NCBI RefSeq assembly: GCF_002999335.1
Contig: NW_020312083.1
Coordinates: 1-64,000 of the forward strand
Direction: 5' to 3'
Length of the DNA: 64,000 nucleotides
Source: Cyclospora cayetanensis
Taxonomy: Eukaryota; Apicomplexa; Conoidasida; Eucoccidiorida; Eimeriidae
Below are positions 23,297 to 34,946 of the stretch, piece after piece. Within the stretch, counting starts at the first letter, position 1. Every line of letters begins with the position of its first letter. The notes beneath the pieces were generated by a model that made no database searches, was not told the DNA's origin, and was given only the letters and a program-made list of their open reading frames with translations. The position numbers were made by a program, and so were the translations under genes.

Positions 23297-25412
23297 TCAC
23301 TCAGGGAGGGCCTTGCGCGGGCAGCTACGCCGACTGCTGGTGCTAGGCTGTCGCAGTCAGACGGCAGCAGCAACATCAGTGGCGTCAGCAGGAACAAGGC
23401 TTCGCTAACACAGCATAACGATGCAGCACAGAGATGAGGTTAATCCTCTTGCAGCAAAAGCCAGCGGCAGCTAGCACCTCAAGCACAGTCTGCGGTATGC
23501 ATTAGGAATCGGCAGCGCCGAATTAGGGCCTATGCTATAAAGAAAGGGCTCAAGAGCCAGCTGCAAGCAACTAAGTGAGAGGAAGTGGACCTTCATCCTG
23601 TTTACCTGTAAAAGGGTCCCCATCGCTGTCAAATAACCACATACTGCTTGCAAGTAATTTGCTGTGGCAAGCTACCACTCTGCGTATGTGATGTTGGTCA
23701 TGTGGTACCAGTAGAAACAGCAAATATGATGGTTTGTGCTCAAATTTGATGGCTTTATGCGTAGTGCTTATCTACTAGGACGTAGGATGTGTTTTAGGTT
23801 GCATCGGGAAGATTAGGAGATACGAATAACTACCGTGAGACACTGTAAGACAGCTTAGCAAACAAGAAATTGGTCATAAGACGTAGGAAGAGACAGAACC
23901 ATATAGGACAACGGAACAGGGAGGAGAAGAGAACAGAGTTAGTATCTAGCTCGGAGAATTCAGGGATTAGACCGAGCGAACAGGAAGGAACAAGACGAAT
24001 TGCAGGATCAGGCTATAGAAGCAGCATTGGGGTGAGTATGATGCGGTAATCTGTGAAAGCTGAACGGGATGGTGGCTACTGTATGCATGAAGACATGTAG
24101 CGGCAGAGCATGTACACAGAAGCAGGAGAAACATCGAGGAGGGAGGTGCATCTGAGAATGGAAAGAGTATCACAGGGATCAAAGCAAACATTGTGCAGAG
24201 AGAGTCACGCTAGGAAAGTACGGGGTGGAGGGAGTCCAGGAAAATAATCAAGACGGGGGAAACGGTGCACAGAGGCAGACTGGAGAGGCAATTACACGGA
24301 AACCCGATAAAAGTGTGCATGAACCGAAGATAGCGGCTTGGAAGATTCAGAAAAACCAAAGATTCTCTGGAAAGCATGTGTCCTTTGGTCTTTGCGCTCA
24401 TACCGGAGTTGGTATGCCGTCGCGTCGCCCAGTTCACGTGCCCGTACCTATACATGCCTTTCGTCTCAAATAACTATCATACGTGGACGTTTCAGGGGCC
24501 TCTGTGTACCTTTGTATGGTAGGGGTGTATCGGGGTACTGGAACAGAGCATTACAGATGATGAATGCAACTGTGCGTAGCTACCACAAAATAGATCTGTA
24601 GAGGTTAAATATCTTACAGCTTGGCTGCAAAATGTCTCTCCTTGATGAAGAGCCCCAATGACACCAAATAAGAGACTGCGACAGCGCCTACGAGCAGGCC
24701 GCTTGGGAAGGTTAAAGCCTGAAGTATCTTTGGAGCTTTTGAAGCTGCGTCTAGGCTCGTTACCAGAGAAACCCAGTTTGTGACACACCTCTGAAGCCCT
24801 AGCAAACTAACCGGAACTGACCTTCTGCGTTACCCCGATGCTGCCAACTGGGACTCCAATGTAGGGACCTATGTGAGGCTTCGGTCGTCAATCCATGAAT
24901 ATAAAAGATACATGTCATGGACTGGCAGTCCTCAAGGACTAGCCTGTAGAGACTTCTTACAGCTGAGAGTATGTCAATCTGGTGGCAGGCGTTTCAATGC
25001 GAAAATCTAGCCAGTTCGATAAATACGTACTGGTCGTGCACCATCTCCCCAAAGATGGCAATGTGCTGCCTACTGAACAAGGAAAATCAGGAGATCACGA
25101 GTGAGCGAACCATTTTGTAAATGCGCTGGACAAGCAATATGTCTCCAGCGAGCTGAAAATAGGACCTACGATATCGGCTGACCCCAGTATGTTGGCGCGC
25201 TCTCGGCTACCCAAAAACACGGGTGCAAGTTGACAATGGGCAAAAAGTTCCCATAATAGAGTAACCGGACACTTCCGCCGGTTAATACTGTCATACACAA
25301 AACGTCAACGAGGGACCCTTGTGGCCCCCTCGTATCATCCACTGGAGGCATCGCACTTTCAGGAGATGCCTCCCTGGATCGAGGGTCCCCACAAATGGCT
25401 GGAAGGAAAAAC
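23297..25412. other. Intergenic, one possible membrane exon
   Basis: Mostly no recognisable gene. A minus-strand frame at 24614-24805 contains a hydrophobic stretch (SGLLVGAVAVSYLVSLGLF) ending in charged residues. It could be an exon of an unseen membrane protein, but no partner exon was found. The segment nearest 25412 may hold 3' exons of the large minus-strand gene. Confidence 0.35.
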
Positions 25413-28400
25413 TCAACAGCAGAAGCAGACACACGTACCACAGTCTCTTTCGGCGCATTTGCGGCAACTATGCGAGCCACTTCTTCCGGAGGTGCTTTTC
25501 AAGGAGAATGTATTCCTCCTTACATTAGCAATCCGAAGTTGGGGCAAGGTGTGTGGGATGTAAGAGACCTCTGCGTTCTCGGTGGGCAGTGCAGCAGAGA
25601 ACTGGTCCTGTCCTTCACCTGTTACCGCTAGTGTCTCTGGTGGTATTGAGGTATCTGCTGCCTCTGTGCTGTACCAGCCCTGTTCCCGGAAGTCGTGCTG
25701 CCCCTGCAGCTTGCCCTGCTCCATTATCAACATTTTGTGCTGTAGGGGATCTGGTAAGAACAAAATTTGCGGTTGATGCACTGCTACTGGTTGATAGGGG
25801 ATTGTCCATACTGGGGCTCCCACTGTTGTTGAAGCGGCGGCGGCAGCCGTGGCTGCCGCCGCTGCCGATTCCACTGCTTTGTCAGAAATATACAGAACTT
25901 GAGTGGGGGGAACAAACAGCTGGGGGGTATGAATCCCTTGCGGTGGGGATTGATGTGATTGTTGCTGTTGAAGGTGCTCCATAACTGCCTGCCTTACGAG
26001 CTCCTGATCCTCTGGGGAAAGGGCTTCCAGAGGTACCGCTTGTGTCTCTATTACTGGCGACTGAAGTTTTCCGACCTCGTAGGATCCGACAGAGTATCCG
26101 TACTCCCCTTCTACAGGGGCCCCTACAGGCTCATGTTCAAAGCCTCTCTCCAACTGCTGCAGGTGTCCTTCGGGGTGTCCTGACTCACTGCGTTCACTTT
26201 TGACTTCATATGTTTTCAAGGGAAGAGACCTGCTTGTGCTCTTGGGCGTTTCTTCCTGTAGCGTGCTGTGTCTGGAGGACTCCTTCCTGCCGTCTTCGCC
26301 CTCCTGAGCTTGATGCTCTTCCTGTTCATGCACTTCAAAGCTCCTTATCAAAAATTGTGGAGTTAGGGAAGCGGAAGAGGTCTGACTATGTGTGGACTCC
26401 AGTAGCTTCTCTGAAGACTCTACAGCAACAGGCTCACGCTGCTCCTGGGGCTCCACCGTTTCCTCTTGGTCATTTTGGGGGATGTTAGGAATGGAGGATG
26501 GCATACAAGAACCATTTATGGAGAGCCAACACTCTGCGTACTTCGCGGTATCAAGCGCTAATGGCCTCGCTTCATTACACGTCTCTTCGGGGATACAGCT
26601 TGTCTGCGGTAAAGAGCCACAGTTGCTGCGGATGCTCCAGTGTGGGGTTTGCCTCTGCATATTGCTTGACTCTGAGTACCTGGCGCTCTCTAATTGCAGC
26701 TCTTCTCTTTGGGTGGCACTTTCTTGCTCATCTGCTGCATTTTGCTTGGGAGACATAGGCTCCGATGCCTCAAGTACCCCTAAATGGAGAGCCAGTTGGC
26801 TCTGAGAACGGCTTGCTGGGGGGATGTTTCCTCGGTCCCCCCCACTAGTTTCTCGAGACGGTAGCTCTCCTGGATGGGACCTAATTTGCTCAGTAGTGGC
26901 AATCGCTGCTGCCGCTGCTCGCCTTGCTGCTACGCGAGCAGCCGCCCTTAGTGCAACCTGGAAGGCTGCCCCAGAAACTCCCCGCGAGGCAGCGAATTCC
27001 TCTGCATCACCCATAGATCTGTGAGAAAGTTTGGGCGTCACTAGGTTGGAGGAAAGGCCCTGAGAAAGCTTTTGCTGCTGCTGTGCTGGGGATTCTGCCC
27101 TCTTCTGCAACCTCTCCAACTGCATCTTCAGTTCTTTCTCTTGATGGTCCAGTTGCACTTGCCTCTCTTTTTGCTGCTTCTGCTGTTGCGTAAAATGATG
27201 CAGCAGCATCAGATGATGATCTTGCTCACGCCGCTGTTGATCAGCCGCGAGGTGCTGGAGCTCCTCAGTCTGATGTTGCGTCACGGCTAGTCCTTTTTCC
27301 CTATTCTGCTGCTTGACCAGTGAAGCCCGGTACTCGAAGCTCATGGTAATGGCGCTTTCCATCGAGCCTTGTGATGCATCTCTGGGCATGCAAATCCTTT
27401 CAAGCGCTGCTTCGCAGTTCGCCACTTCTTCTCCATAATCGAATATTCTTGTCAAGTGCCTCTGTCTGTTTTTCTGGGTACGCTCTTGAGAGTGCACTGC
27501 AGGTCGGAACGCCACCAGCCGTCTGCTCTCCCTGTCTCCCTTACTCTGTACCTGCACCAAAGCGAATCGCACCGGCTCCTCCCCCCATACGGAGGGTCCA
27601 CCATATTTCGCTACACTTTCTTCACTAGAAGACAGGCGATCTGATAGCAGGCCTGGAGATACTGTTGAAGCTACAGGCAGAGGAGTAGGAAGCCCGATAG
27701 CTGCCGAAGGAGCCGTAAGTGGAGCAGTAAGAGCGGAGGCCTGCCTAGCCGCTTTGCGAGCTCTGATAACGCGAATCTTAACAGGAACATGACCAGTTTG
27801 TCTCCCAGGTAGAGGCATCTCCATCTTTGGCCTTAGGACTTCACAAGCAGGAACGATCCGGGTCACATTTTGATCCTCTGTCCCAGGCTGTCTCTCCAGC
27901 TCCGTGGACGGATTAATTGGGATATTAACTTCCTGTGCCTTTTTCCCGTCGATTTCCTGTGTTTCTTCCGCCGCTGGCTGAGAAGGGTAGAGCCATGCAG
28001 ACATCCTGCTGAAAATCCCGTTGCAGCCTTCTACAGCATGTAGCTTTTGCTGCTCTTGATCTGCGACTCCGATTTGCTCTTGGTGCTCTTGCTGCCAAGG
28101 CACCTCTGTCTGCTGCTCCTCTTCCAGGTTTAAAGACTCGGAGACGTTCCGAGACCCGCATAATGCACACGCTATGAGGGCCCCCTTTTGAGAATCATCT
28201 AGGATATTTTCGAGCAACGCATCTCTGCCCTCACGGGAAGCTCCACAGCAGAAACAAAACACACGGGCGCAAGCTTTAGTGCTTTTCTGCAAGCCGTCTT
28301 CTTCGTCTTCCTGCTGCTGCCCATACTGATCGTGCTCGGCCTGCTGCTGCTGCTGCTGCTGCTCATCCCAGCCTTGCTGCTCATATCCAGAGTACCCGTA

Positions 28401-29840
28401 GTGCTGCTCAGCACCCAAATGCTGCTGCCGCTGAGTACCCCACTGGTTTTGGTTCTGTTGCCATTTCTTTGGCTTTCCTAGTGCCCAAGCTTCTTGCTCC
28501 AATGGCTGCGTGTGCGCATTTTCCTGCAGCAGCACCTCTGGTTGCTGCACGCCTTCCTGTTGCTCCGCTTCTTTCTCTGCATCGGCCGACACAGCTCGGG
28601 CAGCTGCGTCGTTGCACTCGCCTGCATTGAAGGCACTTTTGAGGATTTTTATCGCTGCTGCTCCCCAGCCTTCTTCCTTCTGTGTCTTGGGGTAAGCCTC
28701 CTCATGTGGGATGATTGGGGGTTGCCCTTCCTTCCAGCTGTAAGCTATGACTCTCCTGTGCTCTCTATCATCGCCATGCTGAACTTGATATAGCTGGAAA
28801 TGGACGCATCCGTCTTCTGCTTGCTTAGGAGGCTCTACAATTTGCTCCAGCAGCCTTTTGGGGGCGCTCACACTGGGGTTCCTTAGCAGCCTCACCTTAA
28901 CCGGGATGGCGGGCTTTTCCTTCAGCCTAGGATATGCACTATTGGGTAGGCGCTGTGGCAGGCGCCTCACAAAGGCCCCTGTTTCTGATGTGTGGATCCC
29001 GGCAATGCCTTTAAAGGAACCTTGATGCACTTTGATCCTGCTTGGCGGCTCGCCATGCAGGACCACTGGTGCTGCTGGTTCGAAAGGCTGCATCAGTTCG
29101 TAGCGACCAGAGGGCAGAAGCCGAATGCTCCGACCTTGAGAGTCTACCATAAGGGGAGCACTTTGTGTCTGGCTCTGCTCCTGGTTCGTCTTCTGCTGCT
29201 CGTGCTGCAGCGCCTGTTGCTGGGCTTGCTGTGTCAGGCCTGCCGTCGTTGCTGCTGCTGCTTCGCCTTTTGTAGAGGCATGCGACTCTGCTACGGTCTC
29301 TGCCTTTGCGCTCTGTTTAACTGCCGAATTCTTCTTTTCTTTCTTGCGTTTAAGCCCTGTCCTTTCGGCTGCCCTCTTCTTGTTACTCGCAGCTCCCACG
29401 GTTGCAGGGGTAATAGCCTTAGGAGACCCACGTGGTGCAGCTTCGGAGCTCGCCTGGGAAGCTGCCTTTGTGGCTTTTCGGGTACTTTTCGTTTTTTTGG
29501 GGGCGACTTCTCTGGATTTGGAACCCTGAGGTTTAGAAAAGGCAGCTGTTTCTTGTTGCTCTTCCCTCCTAGTCGAGGCTTTCGGCTGGCGGGAGGCGTC
29601 TGCTACCTCCGCTGCATTCGAATGTTGCTGGAAGTCTCTGTATGAAGGCAAGCGCTGGTCTCCCTGCTGCCATTCTGGAGGCACAAGGAGGAAGGCGTTT
29701 GACGTGCTGTGGCAGCACGATTCCTCCACTGGGAGATCCTCCACATCACTCCAGCTATCCCAATACTCAGCTACGCCCGCTCTAATGGGTGCATTCCAGA
29801 GTCGGGCCCCTTGGACAAATGGCGAGGTTTTTGGTGCCAT
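25413..29840 (-). CDS. Large Gln-rich protein with duplicated PVK/DRE module
   Basis: One open frame of 1475 codons starts at a true ATG (29838-29840). No known family was recognised. A Lys/Arg-rich region at residues 105-180 looks nuclear-targeting. Two copies of a module are visible. Copy 1 has IPVKVRLLRNP (about 312-322), then VHFQLYQVQ and DREHRRVIAY (about 346-367). Copy 2 has VPVKIRVIRA (about 685-694), then VRFALVQVQ and DRESRRLVAF (about 757-778). Between them, CFCCG (529-533) and CALCG (558-562) form a possible zinc-binding pair. Residues about 840-925 are Gln/Glu-rich and probably coiled coil. Runs of Gln (about 493-500) come from CAG repeats. A good donor, GTAAGG at 25523, lies 36 codons before the stop, so the true C-terminus may be spliced. 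Confidence 0.65.
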   Translation of the reverse strand: MAPKTSPFVQGARLWNAPIRAGVAEYWDSWSDVEDLPVEESCCHSTSNAFLLVPPEWQQGDQRLPSYRDFQQHSNAAEVADASRQPKASTRREEQQETAAFSKPQGSKSREVAPKKTKSTRKATKAASQASSEAAPRGSPKAITPATVGAASNKKRAAERTGLKRKKEKKNSAVKQSAKAETVAESHASTKGEAAAATTAGLTQQAQQQALQHEQQKTNQEQSQTQSAPLMVDSQGRSIRLLPSGRYELMQPFEPAAPVVLHGEPPSRIKVHQGSFKGIAGIHTSETGAFVRRLPQRLPNSAYPRLKEKPAIPVKVRLLRNPSVSAPKRLLEQIVEPPKQAEDGCVHFQLYQVQHGDDREHRRVIAYSWKEGQPPIIPHEEAYPKTQKEEGWGAAAIKILKSAFNAGECNDAAARAVSADAEKEAEQQEGVQQPEVLLQENAHTQPLEQEAWALGKPKKWQQNQNQWGTQRQQHLGAEQHYGYSGYEQQGWDEQQQQQQQAEHDQYGQQQEDEEDGLQKSTKACARVFCFCCGASREGRDALLENILDDSQKGALIACALCGSRNVSESLNLEEEQQTEVPWQQEHQEQIGVADQEQQKLHAVEGCNGIFSRMSAWLYPSQPAAEETQEIDGKKAQEVNIPINPSTELERQPGTEDQNVTRIVPACEVLRPKMEMPLPGRQTGHVPVKIRVIRARKAARQASALTAPLTAPSAAIGLPTPLPVASTVSPGLLSDRLSSSEESVAKYGGPSVWGEEPVRFALVQVQSKGDRESRRLVAFRPAVHSQERTQKNRQRHLTRIFDYGEEVANCEAALERICMPRDASQGSMESAITMSFEYRASLVKQQNREKGLAVTQHQTEELQHLAADQQRREQDHHLMLLHHFTQQQKQQKERQVQLDHQEKELKMQLERLQKRAESPAQQQQKLSQGLSSNLVTPKLSHRSMGDAEEFAASRGVSGAAFQVALRAAARVAARRAAAAAIATTEQIRSHPGELPSRETSGGDRGNIPPASRSQSQLALHLGVLEASEPMSPKQNAADEQESATQREELQLESARYSESSNMQRQTPHWSIRSNCGSLPQTSCIPEETCNEARPLALDTAKYAECWLSINGSCMPSSIPNIPQNDQEETVEPQEQREPVAVESSEKLLESTHSQTSSASLTPQFLIRSFEVHEQEEHQAQEGEDGRKESSRHSTLQEETPKSTSRSLPLKTYEVKSERSESGHPEGHLQQLERGFEHEPVGAPVEGEYGYSVGSYEVGKLQSPVIETQAVPLEALSPEDQELVRQAVMEHLQQQQSHQSPPQGIHTPQLFVPPTQVLYISDKAVESAAAAATAAAAASTTVGAPVWTIPYQPVAVHQPQILFLPDPLQHKMLIMEQGKLQGQHDFREQGWYSTEAADTSIPPETLAVTGEGQDQFSAALPTENAEVSYIPHTLPQLRIANVRRNTFSLKSTSGRSGSHSCRKCAERDCGTCVCFCC
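28338..28362. repeat. CTG/CAG trinucleotide run
   Basis: About seven consecutive CTG units on the plus strand encode the Gln run in the minus-strand 1475-residue protein. Such runs are the usual source of homopolymer tracts in Eimeria proteins. Confidence 0.9.
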
Positions 29841-31400
29841 ACTTTAGTACACATACGCTGCTGTTTGTAAGTTCTCGTTCTTGCTGCCACAACTGCCGCT
29901 TTTGTGGCAGTTGCTGCTTCTGTTTCCTGTCTTCTGGTTGTTATTGCAATAGTTGCTGCTGTTTGTTCCTAGAGGATGTGGTTGCGACTGTTGCAGCGAC
30001 TTTGGAGGAGACAGCCTGCCAGCCTCGAGGCTGGAGTTGCGGCTAGCTACCTGCTTTGAGTGGAGGTTAAAACCGTGCCTTCAAGGCAAAGCTAAGCCCT
30101 TAAAGGAAGGTTATTTTTTAAGGTAGAAGATGTTTACACTGAAGGAAGAAATGGTCAATAGCGAGAAAAACCGGCGGGGGCCCCTGGCACTCCGCTGCCT
30201 CTGGGCACTGTCGTTTGCGGCGCGGGGGCTATTGCTATGGCCATGCATACCATGGGGAAAAACAGAAAATTTTGAGTAACTTGGCGCACTACATGGAATG
30301 AATTTAGGAAGGACCAGAATAAACCAGGCAGGATGCACAAAGGACGATAAGAAAGCAGCTGGCGACCGCAGGAGATGTTCTCTGCCGACGGCTGTACCAT
30401 CTTCAAACGGCGACAGCGTGCAACCAAAAGCGTTCAGGGCTTTATCTGCTCGCTGTTCATGCTATTTTGCCTCTTTTAAGTCAAGCTTTAGCAAAAGAGT
30501 GGATATTTTTATCATCGTTAATGCAAACAACACAGCAATACGGGAGAAAACTGCCTACCAGTCTGTGCCTGTCGATTTCATTAGAATTCGGGCGGCACCT
30601 GAGCCGAATGTACGCAGAGCTACAGTTGCTGTGTAGAAAAGCTGCCATTCATTATATCAGTAGCTTACGCACTTTATCAAATTAAACGTGTTTCAGCAAA
30701 AGGTAAAAGGGCAAAGCTTCAGTCCGTTCCTCAGTAACTTCTACCCCGTCAGCCGAGGGCCATACGGCGAAGCGACAAACCCGATCCAGAACTTGCTCAT
30801 CACTTGATATCATTTTTCGTAAATTGTCCACACGTAAAGCTTAAATCTACCGGCCAAATCCGGCGGAACCTCTAAAAGCTAAGTATAGTCCTGCAGCGGG
30901 GAGCTCGTCACTATAGCGGTTTGAAAACTGCGTACTCAGGCCCCATTTCCCTCAGCTTCTCTCGAGCGGGGAGCCCTGGCAGAGCCTTGGGGTCCCTGAA
31001 ATCCATTTCTACATAGTAAGATGATATTACAGACTAGAACCAGGGTTTCGAAAAATTTAGACAAAGGAGTGACAACAGTGGTTTCCCTCTGGCAGATCCG
31101 TAGCAGCAACAGACGGAATAGGACAAAGGGGGGGCCTTTTAAGGCGCAATGCCCTGAGGGCGCTGCTCGGGGGCCCCTGGCCTGTCTCGATTCCCCCTGC
31201 AACTCAACGGGAGGGCTCCCTAAAACTGAGAATAGGATGAAGGAGGGGGTCTTGAAGGAACCCCCTGTGCGAAGAAGTGGGGTAGGAAATACCAAGAAGA
31301 TAGGTGGCAACCACTGTTAGACAGAAAAAAACATATGAACACTTGCACGCAGAATCAGCAAACCCCGATACCCAGACCTGGAACCCTGCATGCCAAAGTG
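29841..31400. other. Intergenic, upstream of the large Gln-rich gene
   Basis: Its right-to-left promoter should lie in the first few hundred bases, next to the start at 29840. No family motif was found in any frame here. At 31030-31310 two complementary open frames of about 100-125 codons lie on opposite strands in G/C-rich DNA; neither has supporting motifs. Confidence 0.4.
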
Positions 31401-32520
31401 CAGATGGCGAAACGGGGGGGCAAAGAGAACAAACGTAAGGTCTCCATCCGCGGGGCCCATGTTCAAACGATGCTGCTGTGGCTGTTGCTGCAGCTACTCA
31501 TCCCGCCACTTCTGCAGATACTGTGGCCCCTACTGTAGCCATGTCTGTTGTTCCACCGTACTTGATGAAGGAGAAACAACAGCTGCTTAAACACTGGGTC
31601 TTCCTGCCACTTATTCTGCTGTTAGTGCAGGTGCAGCTGCCGCTTGAGCCGAGGCTACATGTGCATATACATGCACGTCTATACATATGAATACAGAGCC
31701 TTTGAACGCCTCACGTTAGTCAGTGCTCCTTGAAACAGAGGCCTGTCCTCCTTCCGAGGTAGGTATCGCCCTTCATTGTCGCTGGGGGAACACGAAAACC
31801 GCTGAATTACAGAAACACACACAGAACAGAGCAAGACATTTAGCAAAAGCAGCAGCAGACACCGTAAAAACAGCACGAAATGCTTTTGTTGCGCTAAGGG
31901 TGGTTGCTACTGATAGGTCTTGCATGCCCGCAGGTACTGCTAGCGCTGCCGCCGCTTCAACCAAATTGCCAAGAAGCCCCCCCCCCCGGCCCTCGGCTGT
32001 CCTCCATGTGAGGCAGCATCGCCACATCTGAGATTTCTAGCCCTACAGTTGTACTTGTTGCGCATGCCACTGTCGCTCTTGCTGCTCCAGATGTATGCAC
32101 GGCGGCACCCAGGGGGCCTCCAGAGGCTCCACTGAGGCCCCTGGGGTGGCGAGCTGGAGTATCCAGCACGGCAGCATAAAGCAAGAGTTCGAGCGAAGGC
32201 ACCATAGTCAGAAGCAACAGAGCCATGAGGGGGAAACGTGTGATGTTTACCGGTGGCCAGAAGGCAGACGACCGCGGCGCCCATCCCGAGAAAGATCGAG
32301 AGAATTTCTTCCCACATTTGCGGCTTGGCGGTAAAATCACCAAACGAATATAATAGGGTTTATTAAGACACAGCAAGCTCTTAAAGAGATAAATAGATAA
32401 ACAGAATAAGAACAGGCAAACGGCGCAACCTGCCATGAACCCCCAGCTTTCCGAGACAGCAGCCAACGGCGGCAGTGGCTGCTCCTGCAGCTACAGCGGT
32501 AGCTGCCCCAACTTGTCTGT
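31400..32520 (+). other. Island of Ala/Val-rich orphan frames
   Basis: On the plus strand, successive short frames are rich in Ala and Val: DAAVAVAAATHPATSAD (about 31465-31530), AKAAADTVKTARNAFVALRV (about 31840-31910), LVAHATVALAAPD (about 32050-32095) and PTAAVAAPATAVAAP (about 32465-32510). They might be exons of one gene or remnants of a GCW-GTW-type repeat. I could not join them with consistent phase. The opposite strand is also partly open (31940-32466). Treated as unresolved. Confidence 0.35.
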
Positions 32521-33325
32521 GTGTTTGAACAATCATATCTACCGAACTCTGTTGACAGTAGAAACTAGAGCAAAAAATTAAAGGCTCTCTGCCCTCGGGC
32601 GCATTTAATATCTAGAACCCAAAACAGGACCAGCTCCAAAAGGGCGCAGCCCACCCGCCAATGTCTAGTAAAGCTTTAAGTGTACATATAAATCACAATG
32701 CTCCCATCACTCTCTAAATTTTGGGATGCAAAAAATTGTTTGTGTTTGGTGCCTCCAATACAATAACTTTTAGACGCGAGTCATAAATCGTAGACCTCAG
32801 AGGTCTTCAAATTGTAAGACCGCAAGTTCAGACGCGTCAGCGCGTCCGCTAATCTGGCACAAATTTTTTGTCCTCTATTCTTCTTGATGATGCCCTAACT
32901 GCTTAGTCTTAAGGTCTTCGCTAGGGTCTAAAAAGAAATGTGCATGGGCGACTTAGCTAAGTAATTACAACCATGCTGATCTGGCTAGTTATTCGTTACT
33001 TTCGGAGGCACATAGTAATTTCCATGCGTCAGTTACCTAGTTTGCATTATACGTCCAGACACGAATGGCGTGAATTGTTGACGTTAAGTAGCAGGCATAG
33101 GGACGCTTGTTCAAAGCTTTTAGATCTCATGCTCACCCTGTAGCGCTCCTGGATCGCTTCACCTGAAGCCTCCGTCTGTGGACACTCCACGTCATACCAA
33201 ATAGAAACTCAAGAGAAGGTGAGCAAGAAGCTCATGCTTTCTCTTTTCAGCACCCCCTGCTTAATCCCACCATCTGTGGATGACGTACAGCTATGCGAAG
33301 TGGAGATGCACCCTGAAGGCTCTCC

Positions 33326-33367
33326 GAGCATTCATCGCTAGTTGCACAAAGCATCTAGCGCACACAG
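33326..33367 (+). repeat. Dispersed short repeat, copy 2
   Basis: Contains GAGCATTCATCGCTAGTTGC followed by GCATCTAGCGCACACA. It is among the copies closest to the apparent consensus. Confidence 0.6.
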
Positions 33368-33950
33368 GGCATGACATCACGATCTTTTGTATCGAGTTTA
33401 GGGTGCTCTGAATAAAGAGGCTACACGAACGCACAAGTCAAAATCTCAGTACTTTATTATTTTACAGATTAATGTTACTAGTGTAGTAGATACTTGTCTA
33501 GCAGCCCGCCATAGCTTAACACCGTGCCCGTTTCAGAACACTAGCCCTCATTTCCCATACTCATTCCAGACCAAATCCTTGCAGGACAGCGGAAGAGCTG
33601 GCGAATTAGACGATTGTTGGTTCGAGTCTTGTCTTCGTCACTTTAGTTCCTGCTTCGTCATTCCGCGAGTAAATTCATGTTCCTTTTCATCAGCCCGATC
33701 ATGTGAAATTGTGGTCACGTAAGAACCAGACAAAGACTAGCCGACATCGAATCAGGAACTACACAACTACGACGGGTGTCCCGACGGCTCGCTGATACAG
33801 CGGGGTAAGCTCCTCTGAACGCTTTCTACGGTAGTGCTCATGCTTAACTAGGAAATAGTAAGGAATCGACTTCATGGTTTTTCTCTTTATATATATGCTG
33901 CTTATTGTAGAATGCTTTCAAATGGATAGTAGAAGAGGCAGTGGTGTGTC

Positions 33951-33992
33951 CGTGTGTGCTAGATACTATGTGCTACCAGCTGTGAATGCTCG
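33951..33992 (-). repeat. Dispersed short repeat, copy 3 (inverted)
   Basis: On the minus strand it reads GAGCATTCACAGCTGG and then ATAGTATCTAGCACACAC, so it is an inverted copy about 0.6 kb from copy 2. Confidence 0.6.
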
Positions 33993-34892
33993 GAGTGCTC
34001 CGAGAGTGCTGCTACGTGCACCCTGGCTGCCTCTCTTTCCTACTATCGTGAACTATGAGAGGCGCCGGAAGGCAATAGCAGGAACTGGAACTTGTTCAAG
34101 TAGTCATCGCATGATGCACGGGCCCAACATAAAAGTCTCCGATCAGGCTGATAGGATCCAATTCTGGAATGTAGTAGCATTCAACTGCCGTAACATTGTC
34201 AATTCTAGCCGTGTATGATGGTTTGGACTGCAATAATCCCTCCATTTAGGCAGCTGTCTGTACATGAATACACCATTTGGAGCTCTAAGTCATCCACCAA
34301 GGATGCCGCGAGCAGCACTCGCTTTTCTTGATATGGGGGTACCTAGGGAGGTATACCGCCAGTTGGCTGATAAAATTTTGAGGTAATTGCGCAGGCTTAC
34401 GGCCGTCATACTTTGCTGCTCAAAATAACCATATTGTAGCATTCATGAACACTCTCTTAGCAAACAAATCGTGCAGTGCTACTACCTGTTGAGGCAGTGT
34501 GGTAATACAAGTTTGTAGCGCAGCTGTTTCTGCCTGAACACGAGTTGTTACATCATTAAACCATACCGCCTGAGTAGCCTTCCCAGCCTTTTGCCAAGCA
34601 CAACAAAGTTAGTGAATTAAGAAATACCTTGACTGGTACAGGATATCACTATCTTGCATCCCATTGACTACACAGCCAGCGGATGATCGGGGAACGGCTG
34701 AATCAAACCGTAAATTGATGCCTTGTGCAACGCTCCATCTAGCCTGTCCGTAGAAGGACACCTACTTCCAGACTCAAGTGCAAACTCGAGAAAACGTTAG
34801 TGAATGAACCTCAAGAAATGCTGCCCGGGGTTCTCAGAGTAACGACTTCAAGGCATAAGGACAGCTTGAATAGGCGTAGCTGCGCTCTCTAA

Positions 34893-34946
34893 GTGCTCTA
34901 CCCATCAACAACTAGCTACAAGTAGTTCCTAGCGTACATGCACACA
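34893..34946 (+). repeat. Dispersed short repeat, copy 4
   Basis: A longer and more diverged copy with AACAACTAGCTACAAGTAG and TAGCGTACATGCACACA in the positions of the two conserved halves. Confidence 0.4.

Noticed and set aside
24614..24805. Formate/nitrite-transporter-like membrane exon
   Set aside because: Only one hydrophobic stretch, and the diagnostic motif is absent.
33580..33655. Possible tRNA gene around GGTTCGAGTC
   Set aside because: No acceptor stem, D arm or anticodon stem can be paired around it.
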